Shown in pieces: positions 25,689-31,804 of a DNA stretch of 31,804 bases. Source of the DNA: Actinomyces sp. (GTDB taxonomy: Bacteria; Actinomycetota; Actinomycetes; Actinomycetales; Actinomycetaceae). A program made the position numbers and the translations under genes. Each line of letters begins with the position of its first letter. The stretch's first letter is position 1. Under the pieces are notes generated by a model that saw nothing but the letters and a program-made list of their open reading frames with translations, was not told the origin of the DNA and made no database searches. Location: assembly GCF_030530635.1 (NCBI RefSeq), contig NZ_JAUMUL010000040.1:1-31804 (forward strand), read 5' to 3'.

Positions 25689-25855
25689 GGTGCACCCCGT
25701 CCGTCTCAGCATTGACGACTGTCCCGGGGGTATTTTCCCTCGCGCCAGGCCGCGGCACCACCGACGAATGTAGGTGTGTACATCCGATGGCGGCCGTAGC
25801 TCATCACGTCGGCGAGACCCGGCCGTCATGGGCACGCCCTCCCGGCCAAGAATGG

Positions 25856-26014
25856 TTACCAGCGCACCTGCACGGCACTGACGATCCCCGTATCGGCCCC
25901 CTCTCCGAAGCCTTGGGAGGCCGAGCCGGCCAAGAACTGACGCAACCCCAGTCCGCAGGCGAGCGCGATCAGCACAGCGACGGCGACCATCACCGTAGCG
26001 CGACGACGAGACAT
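25856..26014 (-). CDS. Hypothetical small single-helix membrane protein
   Basis: 52 residues with a strong ribosome site (GGAGGT, 3 nt before ATG). Positive N-terminus (MSRRR), one hydrophobic segment (ATVMVAVAVLIALACGLGL) and a Gly/Ser/Gln-rich tail. It lies 167 bp upstream of the secreted-peptide ORF, same strand. Family not recognised. Confidence 0.45.
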   Translation of the reverse strand: MSRRRATVMVAVAVLIALACGLGLRQFLAGSASQGFGEGADTGIVSAVQVRW

Positions 26015-26381
26015 CGGACCTCCATCAAGCATGTCGGCAACCGGATCGGAGTTACGGTGCCATTGCAACCCGATCATGCTCGCGCACATGCGCCGGGTGT
26101 CCAAGGCATCGCAGTAGGAGACGTCCCGGCTGAATCTCCTACTCAGGCATGAGTCCCGGAGGGATCATGGCCTGACCGCGGTCTCACCGGCGGCATACCT
26201 CGAGGCGACGAACCGTCGCCCGGAACAACGGACCGCACGCCGCTGCGTCGTCGTTCCGGGCGGACATACCCCCACCGAACACGGCTGCGGCCCCGACACC
26301 ACATGGGTGCCGGGGCCGCAGCCGAAGCGCACGCTTGTCAAAGACGAGGCACGCCGCCCGGGCGCGCCGTCGTCGAGCCGA
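26015..26381. other. Intergenic region before fba, terminator at its end
   Basis: This region has no convincing gene. Its only clear element is the fba terminator hairpin at 26283-26323. Nothing else recognisable is seen. Confidence 0.6.
26283..26323 (-). terminator. Terminator hairpin of fba
   Basis: An 18-bp stem with one mismatch (arms near 26283-26300 and 26306-26323) around a short loop, located about 60 bp after the fba stop. No strong T-tract on the minus strand. Confidence 0.7.
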
Positions 26382-27431
26382 TCAGCGCTTGGCGGAGCCG
26401 ACGGAGCCGAGGCGCTCGCAGGCCTCGACCACGCGGGCGGCCATGCCCTCCTCGGCGGCCTTGCCCCAGGCGCGCGGGTCGTAGGTCTTCTTGTTGCCGA
26501 CCTCGCCGTCGATCTTGAGCACGCCGTCGTAGTTCTTCAACATGTGGTCCACGACCGGGCGGGTGAAGGCGTACTGGGTGTCGGTGTCAACGTTCATCTT
26601 GATGACGCCGTTGCGCACCGCGGTGGCGATCTCCTCGTCGGTGGAGCCGGAGCCGCCGTGCATGACCAGGTCGAACGGGGAGTCCTTCACGCCTACCTTG
26701 GTGGACAGGCGGTCGCCCAGGCGGGCCGCGACGTCCTTCTGGATGTCGCCGAGGATCTCCGGACGCAGCTTGACGTGGCCGGGCTTGTAGGAGCCGTGCA
26801 CGTTGCCGAAGGTCAGGGCGGTGATGTAGCGGCCGTTCTCACCCAGGCCGAGGGCCTCGATGGCGCGCCAGGCGTCGTCGGCCGTGGTGTAGAGGTTGGC
26901 GTTCTCGTCGCCGGAGATGCCGTCCTCCTCACCGCCGACGGCGCCGATCTCGATCTCCAGGACGGTGTTGGCCGCCTTGGCGCGGGCCAGCATGTCCACG
27001 GCGATCTCAATGTTGTCATCCAGGGACTCGGCGGAGCCGTCCCACATGTGGGAGTTGAACATCGGCTGCTCGCCGCGCTTGACCTGCTCGGCCTCGATCT
27101 CCAGCAGCGGAAGGATCCAGGGCTCAAGCATCTTCTTGGGGCAGTGGTCGGTGTGCAGGCCGATCACGCCCGGGTAGAGGTCGCCGACGGCGCGGGCGTA
27201 GGCCGCGAAGGCGATGGAGCCCTTCACGCGGTCGAGCCGGGAGGAGCCGGACCAGTAGGCGGCGCCGCCGTTGGAGATCTGGACGATTCCGTCGGACTCG
27301 GCGTCGGCGAAACCCTTGAGCGCAGCGGACAGGGTCTGCGAGGAGGTGACGTTGATCGCGGGGATGGCGTACTTGCCGGCCTTGGCGCGGTCAAGCATGT
27401 CGGCATAGGACTCCGGGGTTGCAATGGCCAC
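26382..27431 (-). CDS. fba: Class II fructose-bisphosphate aldolase
   Basis: 349 residues, full length. It cleaves fructose-1,6-bisphosphate to DHAP and glyceraldehyde-3-phosphate (glycolysis, reversible in gluconeogenesis). Zinc and catalytic residues are in LHTDHCPKK (D95, H96), with IEIGAVGGEEDG, FGNVHGSYKPG and VMHGGSGS in the expected order. The start is GTG 27431 with AGGAGG upstream. Long-chain class II aldolases of this type are common in actinobacteria. It is divergent from the hsp20 gene. Confidence 0.97.
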   Translation of the reverse strand: MAIATPESYADMLDRAKAGKYAIPAINVTSSQTLSAALKGFADAESDGIVQISNGGAAYWSGSSRLDRVKGSIAFAAYARAVGDLYPGVIGLHTDHCPKKMLEPWILPLLEIEAEQVKRGEQPMFNSHMWDGSAESLDDNIEIAVDMLARAKAANTVLEIEIGAVGGEEDGISGDENANLYTTADDAWRAIEALGLGENGRYITALTFGNVHGSYKPGHVKLRPEILGDIQKDVAARLGDRLSTKVGVKDSPFDLVMHGGSGSTDEEIATAVRNGVIKMNVDTDTQYAFTRPVVDHMLKNYDGVLKIDGEVGNKKTYDPRAWGKAAEEGMAARVVEACERLGSVGSAKR

Positions 27432-27586
27432 TGGGTGCCTCCTGATGAAAGTGAATAGTCAGTGGTGCGGTGCTGATTCTGTCACGGATTCATGCCCGCG
27501 TGAACCGGATCATGGTCCCGGTTACCCAAAACACTCCCGCGGTCGGCGACTCCACCGGGATGATCGTTCACCCCTGGCGATGAGCG

Positions 27587-27613
27587 TTAGCACTCTCGGC
27601 AGGAGAGTGCCAG
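27587..27613. promoter_or_regulatory. CIRCE operator (HrcA site) upstream of hsp20
   Basis: TTAGCACTC-N9-GAGTGCCAG matches the CIRCE consensus TTAGCACTC-N9-GAGTGCTAA with two mismatches in the right arm. It lies about 88 bp before the hsp20 start at 27701. Control by HrcA, with derepression on heat shock, is inferred. Confidence 0.8.
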
Positions 27614-27700
27614 AATTGAAGCAGCCGGGAGCGGCACAGGCACGCCCCTTGACTCGGCTCTCGGAAACGCCGAGGCCGTAACCACTGGAGGTGGCTCAAA

Positions 27701-28138
27701 ATGGCATCAACATCCTTCGACCCGTTCCGCGACCTGGACCGCTGGCTGAGCAGCGGCATGGTGCGCACCCCCGCGTCCGTGGGCATGCCCCTGGACCTGT
27801 TCCGCCAGGGCGAGTCCTTCGTGGCGCGCATCGACCTGCCCGGTGTGGACCCCGCCACCATCGACGTCGACGTCGAGGACCGCACTCTGACCGTCCGCGC
27901 CGAGCGCCCGGCGCACGAGGCCGCGGACGTGCAGTGGCTGGCTCACGAGCGCCCAACCGGCACTTTCGCCCGGCAGCTGACGCTCGGTCACGGGCTCGCG
28001 CTGGACCGCATCTCCGCCCAGTACACCGACGGCGTGCTCACGCTCACGATCCCGGTGGCCGAGGAGGCCAAGCCGCGCAAGATCGAAGTCACCCACGCCC
28101 CGGCCCACCACCCGGTGATTGAGGCCGAGCAGAACTGA
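27701..28138 (+). CDS. Small heat-shock protein (Hsp20/alpha-crystallin)
   Basis: 145 residues. The alpha-crystallin domain covers roughly 38-128 (SFVARIDLPGVDPATIDVDVEDRTLTVRAER, LTLGHGLALDRISAQYTDGVLTLTIPVAEEAKPRKIEV), including the GVLTLTIP and I-x-V type ends. It is an ATP-independent holdase for denaturing proteins. The start has GGAGGTG upstream. The CIRCE operator upstream suggests HrcA control. Confidence 0.95.
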   Translation: MASTSFDPFRDLDRWLSSGMVRTPASVGMPLDLFRQGESFVARIDLPGVDPATIDVDVEDRTLTVRAERPAHEAADVQWLAHERPTGTFARQLTLGHGLALDRISAQYTDGVLTLTIPVAEEAKPRKIEVTHAPAHHPVIEAEQN

Positions 28139-28213
28139 CCCGGAGGGGCATCCTCACTTCGGGGATGGTCGCAACGACACCCCCGAGCGTCCAGCACTGG
28201 GGCGTCGACTCTC

Positions 28214-28250
28214 CCGGGCCCGCCCCCGCCTCAGTCGGGGGCGGGCCCGG
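28214..28250. terminator. Bidirectional terminator overlapping the methyltransferase stop
   Basis: Perfect 15-bp GC arms (28214-28228 and 28236-28250) around a 7-nt loop. It lies 76 bp past the hsp20 stop and spans the stop codon (28231-28233) of the convergent methyltransferase gene, so it probably serves both transcripts. Confidence 0.75.
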
Positions 28251-28989
28251 CGTGCTGGAGCACCCAGGCGTGCATGGCGACGGCCGCCGCCGCGGCCACG
28301 TTGATAGACCGGGTGGAACCGTACTGGCCGATCCGCAGCACCCGCGAGCAGCGTTCCAACAGTGCCGAGCTGATGCCCTCCCCCTCGCTGCCGAACACCA
28401 TCAGGCAGCGCTCCGGCAGCGCCGCCTCCTCCAACAGCTGCGCCCGCGGGCCGTTGTCGATCCCGATCACCTCGTATCCTGCGTCATCCGCCCATTCCAG
28501 CAGCGCATCCGGCTCGGGATGGTGGCGCACATCCAGGTAGCGGTTGGTGACCATGGCGCCGCGCTTGTTCCAGCGGCGCCTGCCGATGATATGCACGGCG
28601 GCCACGTTGAAGGCATTGGCGGTGCGCACGATCGACCCGATGTTCAGATCCTGGGAGATGTTCTCCACGGCCACGTGCAGACCGTGGGCGCGCCCGGCCA
28701 TGTCGGTGCGGATCGCCTCGATGGTCCAGTAGCGGTAGCGGTCGACAACGTTGCGGCGGTCGCCGTCGGCCAGCAGAGCCGGGTCGTAGCGAGGGTCGTC
28801 GGGCCACGCATCCGGGCCGCCGGGCCAGGGTCCGACCCCGACCTCGCGGGATGCGCACCCATCCTCCGCCCGCGTGTCGGACTCGGGCGGCCTATTCGGG
28901 TCGGAGGCGGCGTAGAGGGCGTCTGGGACGTCCGGATCGGCGCCGGAGACGTCACCCGCACACCGCTCACCTCGGTAATCCGACATCAT
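28231..28989 (-). CDS. SpoU/TrmH-family RNA methyltransferase
   Basis: 252 residues if started at MMSDYR (28989), which has a G-rich site upstream; longer ORF starts run into the divergent SIR2 promoter. The knotted SPOUT domain shows all three motifs: NISQDLNIGSIVRTANAFNV (motif 1), MVFGSEGEGIS (motif 2) and STRSINVAAAAAVAMHAW (motif 3). It methylates ribose 2'-O in tRNA or rRNA with SAM. The precise target is not readable. A variable N-terminal region of about 80 residues precedes the domain. Confidence 0.85.
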   Translation of the reverse strand: MMSDYRGERCAGDVSGADPDVPDALYAASDPNRPPESDTRAEDGCASREVGVGPWPGGPDAWPDDPRYDPALLADGDRRNVVDRYRYWTIEAIRTDMAGRAHGLHVAVENISQDLNIGSIVRTANAFNVAAVHIIGRRRWNKRGAMVTNRYLDVRHHPEPDALLEWADDAGYEVIGIDNGPRAQLLEEAALPERCLMVFGSEGEGISSALLERCSRVLRIGQYGSTRSINVAAAAAVAMHAWVLQHAGPAPD

Positions 28990-29101
28990 CTGCCCCCTGC
29001 CAGTACGCGACGCACGACCACCTCCACGATCGCACCTGCGGTAGCTTAATGTCCGTCCTACCGACACGGTTTCAACGTCGCGACGTCGTCCGAGGAGTCC
29101 C

Positions 29102-30685
29102 ATGGCCTTCCCCGACATCACCCGGGAACTGATCGATCGCATCATCACACCTCCAGACAAACTGATCTTCCTCACCGGTTCGGGAATCTCCTACGAGGCC
29201 GGCTACCCCACTTGGGACGAGTTCGTCATCAACCTGCTGGTGGGCTCGGGCGCACTGCCGGATCGAGACTCCGCGCGCAGATACCTCGCCGCCGGCAACA
29301 GACAAGTCATCGCGGAAGGCGCCCGCGCAGTATGCAAGGCCGGTGCGCGTAGGCGCGACCAAGACCCGGATAACGCCTGGCTACTGCTAGTCGCACGCGC
29401 ACTACACCCCGCCAACATCCCTGATGACGCCATCCCGCCTCCAACCACCCTGCATCACATTCTAGCTAGGCACGCGGCCGCGCACGGGCTTCCGATCCTG
29501 ACCACCAATTTCGATCTGCTACACGAAGGAGCCGCATCAGACTACGACAGATCATACGTCTTTGTTCGAGACGATTTCCAACTGGGCGAATCTTTCATCA
29601 GCTGCGATAACGGAGATGACAGATATCTCCCTACGGTATTTCACCTGCACGGTTATGTTGATGACACAATGTCGCAGGAGGGCGAAACTCTCACAGGATT
29701 CACATCCGTCAACCCCATAGTAACCCAGTCCGACTACAATAAAGTACTGCGCAACAAGAGCAGTTGGCAACTCGAGTTGCTGAATGCGATCAGAGTATCT
29801 GGATTCAGCCTGTTCATAGTCGGACACTCACTGACGGACCACGATCTACAGGCATGGTTCGAAGCAATACGAGACGCCACATCCGGCTCGCATAACAGCG
29901 CCGACTCAGCATCTCCCACTGAGACGACACCCCTGGGCTACCTGGTAATCGCGAAGGAGAGCCTAGGCCCGCTACGAGATCTGGAGGACGCCGATTTCGC
30001 GGATTACCGTCGACTTCTCGAAAAGCAGTGGGAAGAACTTGGAATCACGGTGCTTATCACGGAACACTTTTCTGACGCAACGACGCTAATCGAGGAGCAC
30101 CTGTATCGCTGTGGCGCCGATTCCACCTACCGCAGCGACAACAAATCGCCACAAGAACGTGTTTCTCACATCTTCAGCAGTATTGTCAACAGCGACCGCC
30201 TCGAGACTACATCCCGAGCACTCGCCAAATGCGCCATGCTAAACCTGGAGGACGACCGGCTTGCACGGTCAGACGTGTCGGTATGGCTTGCCGATGGCTC
30301 CCATCAACTACACAGGATAGGCAAGCAAGGACACGTCTTCCTGACTCCGGAGGTCGTCAAGACGATAAGCACTCGACCGGGCAGTATGTGGGTGGCGGCA
30401 CAGGCATTACATTCTGAAACACAGCGAGTGGAGACAGAAGACATAGAGCATTGGGACGCAATTCTTGGACAGCGCGTGACAATCTCCCAGCCGGATAAAC
30501 CACCAACCGTGTGCGGATCCGTCACGATCGCAGTCCAACTCGCAGATGGTGACGACGCCGGTTCGAAAAACGCCCAGGATCTCGCGGATGCCATAGTCGA
30601 GGACTACGCCCTGCGCGATCACCTTGATAAGCTCGTCAAAGACGTAGCCGATGTTCTTGAAGGCCAGGTCGAGACGCTCGCCTAG
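29102..30685 (+). CDS. SIR2-family protein with GAF-like C-terminal domain
   Basis: 527 residues. The N-terminal ~330 residues form a SIR2_2-type Rossmann domain: LTGSGIS (24-30), ILTTNFD (132-138), the catalytic FHLHGYVDD region (180-188) and LFIVGHSLTDHDL (237-249). Such domains in bacterial defence proteins (for example ThsA or DSR) hydrolyse NAD+. The C-terminal region (about 365-527) looks like a GAF-type sensor (SVWLADGSHQLHRIG, then GSVTIAVQLADGDD, then a helical end). The start has GAGGAG upstream. GC content is visibly lower and codon use differs from the neighbours, suggesting recent transfer. A defence role is inference. Confidence 0.75.
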   Translation: MAFPDITRELIDRIITPPDKLIFLTGSGISYEAGYPTWDEFVINLLVGSGALPDRDSARRYLAAGNRQVIAEGARAVCKAGARRRDQDPDNAWLLLVARALHPANIPDDAIPPPTTLHHILARHAAAHGLPILTTNFDLLHEGAASDYDRSYVFVRDDFQLGESFISCDNGDDRYLPTVFHLHGYVDDTMSQEGETLTGFTSVNPIVTQSDYNKVLRNKSSWQLELLNAIRVSGFSLFIVGHSLTDHDLQAWFEAIRDATSGSHNSADSASPTETTPLGYLVIAKESLGPLRDLEDADFADYRRLLEKQWEELGITVLITEHFSDATTLIEEHLYRCGADSTYRSDNKSPQERVSHIFSSIVNSDRLETTSRALAKCAMLNLEDDRLARSDVSVWLADGSHQLHRIGKQGHVFLTPEVVKTISTRPGSMWVAAQALHSETQRVETEDIEHWDAILGQRVTISQPDKPPTVCGSVTIAVQLADGDDAGSKNAQDLADAIVEDYALRDHLDKLVKDVADVLEGQVETLA

Positions 30686-30730
30686 CCGCCGCGAGTCATG
30701 TATCCTGAGTTGGTCTCTTAAGGAGCAGAC

Positions 30731-30925
30731 ATGACGATGATGATGCAGTCTCTACCGCAGTCACCGAACCAGCCCGCACAGGAAGAGCGTGTTGTCGCCG
30801 TCCCGGTCACTGGCGACGGAACTCGGTTCCGTCTGGTCACCGTGCGTACCGGCCAGCGCAACATTCGCACGCTACCCAGGCCGCAGCGCACCGAGTCGCA
30901 GTCAAGGGCAGCGAAAAGCGCCTGA
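30731..30925 (+). CDS. Small ORF following the SIR2 gene
   Basis: 64 residues, no recognised family. The ATG has a strong AAGGAGC site and lies 45 bp after the SIR2 stop, so co-transcription is possible. A TATCCT -10-like sequence between them could also give a separate promoter. The product is Gln/Pro/Arg-rich and mostly disordered. A terminator hairpin follows at 30980-31009. Confidence 0.5.
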   Translation: MTMMMQSLPQSPNQPAQEERVVAVPVTGDGTRFRLVTVRTGQRNIRTLPRPQRTESQSRAAKSA

Positions 30926-30979
30926 CCGTCGCCGATTCGTAGCTGACGGACGCCTGCCGACCCGCTCAAGCATGGACAG

Positions 30980-31009
30980 CCCGCAAACGTCGGGCCCGGG
31001 GTTTGCGGG
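30980..31009. terminator. Hairpin between the small ORF and pyrE
   Basis: Perfect 9-bp arms CCCGCAAAC (30980-30988) and GTTTGCGGG (31001-31009) between convergent genes. No long T-tract. Confidence 0.65.
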
Positions 31010-31018
31010 TAGCCGGCG

Positions 31019-31600
31019 TCAGTCAAGTCCGAGTTCCGCGAGTCCGAGGGCGGCGTAGTAAGGCAGGCCGGCGGACTCGATGCGCTCGCGCGCCCCGGTG
31101 GCGCGGTCGACGATCACGGCGACCGCCAGCACATTCGCGCCCGCCTTACGCAGCGCGGCGACGGCCTCCAGCGGGGAGCCGCCGGTAGTGGAGGTGTCCT
31201 CTAGGACGACGACGTTGCGGCCGGCGACCTCGGGCCCCTCCACGCGGCGCTTCATGCCGTGGTCCTTCGCAGCCTTGCGCACCACGAAGGCATCCAGGTC
31301 CAACCCGCGGGAGGCGGCCGCGTGCAACAAGGCGGTGGCCACGGGGTCGGCCCCCATCGTCAGGCCCCCGACGGCGTCGACGTCCTCAGTGCTGAGCCCG
31401 GCCTCCTCCAGCATGTCCAGCATGACGTGGCCGATGAGGGGTGCAGCCTCGTGATGCAGGGTGGCGCGGCGCATGTCCACATAGAAGTCGGATTCGAGCC
31501 CGGAGGCGAGGGTGACTTTTCCGCGGACGACGGCGAGATCCCGGATCAGTTCGGCCAGGCGGGCGCGGTGGGAGTCATTGGCGATCACGTCTGTACTCAC
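31019..31600 (-). CDS. pyrE: Orotate phosphoribosyltransferase
   Basis: 193 residues. It converts orotate and PRPP to OMP in pyrimidine synthesis. The PRPP-binding motif is VVVLEDTSTTGGS (130-142). The orotate/flexible loop region is visible in VRKAAKDHGMKRRVEG, along with the GGLTMGADPVATAL block. The start is GTG 31600; no strong ribosome site is seen. It is followed by the shared hairpin at 30980-31009. Confidence 0.95.
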   Translation of the reverse strand: MSTDVIANDSHRARLAELIRDLAVVRGKVTLASGLESDFYVDMRRATLHHEAAPLIGHVMLDMLEEAGLSTEDVDAVGGLTMGADPVATALLHAAASRGLDLDAFVVRKAAKDHGMKRRVEGPEVAGRNVVVLEDTSTTGGSPLEAVAALRKAGANVLAVAVIVDRATGARERIESAGLPYYAALGLAELGLD

Positions 31601-31804
31601 ACCGCCAAGGCTAACCCGGCGGTGCCGAACATTGCAGGAAGAATTGACACCAGGACGACGAGCGGGACGTAGTCGTCATGCTCGGGCCCATTGGGTATGC
31701 GCGTTTGCGGTTCGTGCGATTCGGGGATGATTCGACATCCCGAGGTGCGAGGCGTCCGCCGGAGGGTGTGATGCGTCGGGGCGGGGTGTGATGTGGCGGG
31801 TCGG
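31601..31804. repeat. pyrE upstream region with right-end CATCACACCC repeat
   Basis: 31755-31804 is an inverted copy of the element at 162-210: on the minus strand it has two CATCACACC units, 20 nt apart, followed by CTCCGGCGGA. The rest of the interval is presumably the pyrE promoter, but no clear promoter elements were identified. Confidence 0.6.

Noticed and set aside
26303..27458. Plus-strand ORFs opposite fba
   Set aside because: Antisense shadows of a conserved aldolase gene.

Overview
The window is chromosomal DNA from a high-GC actinobacterium. Conserved gene content (purSQ, purC and purD on one strand, GTP-dependent PEP carboxykinase, class II fructose-bisphosphate aldolase, LppM-type lipoproteins, TM2 proteins with Gln/Gly/Tyr/Pro-rich tails, and an actinobacterial-type PIN toxin) suggests an Actinomyces-like member of the Actinomycetaceae. 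That placement is inference, because no rRNA or other phylogenetic marker is present. I saw no tRNA, rRNA, CRISPR array, transposase or integrase.

Layout: (1) 1-2000: a repeat-rich left end, a decayed 2H-phosphoesterase-like gene and two tandem TM2 membrane proteins. (2) 2182-3600: a GT4 trehalose-synthase-like glycosyltransferase, followed by a 450-bp gap carrying several DnaA-box-like sequences. (3) 4059-9314: a minus-strand purine block, purD-purC-two membrane protein genes and then purS-purQ, with a truncated ROK gene after purQ. A 23-bp repeat family sits in the two promoter gaps. (4) 9489-11122: nicotinamidase and an AbiEi/DUF559-type nuclease-like protein, with two related ~120-bp inverted-repeat elements in the gaps. 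(5) 11355-17298: three tandem, translationally linked paralogs, each a zinc-motif-less M16-like region, one transmembrane helix and an outer domain with two conserved cysteines. (6) 17461-22582: pckG, two LppM-like proteins and purA. (7) 22775-26014: an AztD-type zinc metallochaperone under a Zur-like operator, a PIN toxin whose antitoxin looks decayed, and tiny putative secreted or membrane peptides. (8) 26382-28989: fba, an hsp20 gene with a CIRCE operator, and a SpoU/TrmH RNA methyltransferase. (9) 29102-31600: a lower-GC SIR2-family gene with a GAF-like C-terminus and a small downstream ORF, then pyrE.

The housekeeping genes serve nucleotide synthesis (purS, Q, C, D, A; pyrE), NAD salvage (pncA) and the gluconeogenesis/glycolysis node (pckG, fba). 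The candidates most likely to be undescribed are the three-paralog M16-like membrane cassette and the stand-alone SIR2-GAF-like protein, which resembles single-gene NAD-depleting antiphage effectors. The paired TGTCA-N7-TGACA elements are the most distinctive non-coding signal.
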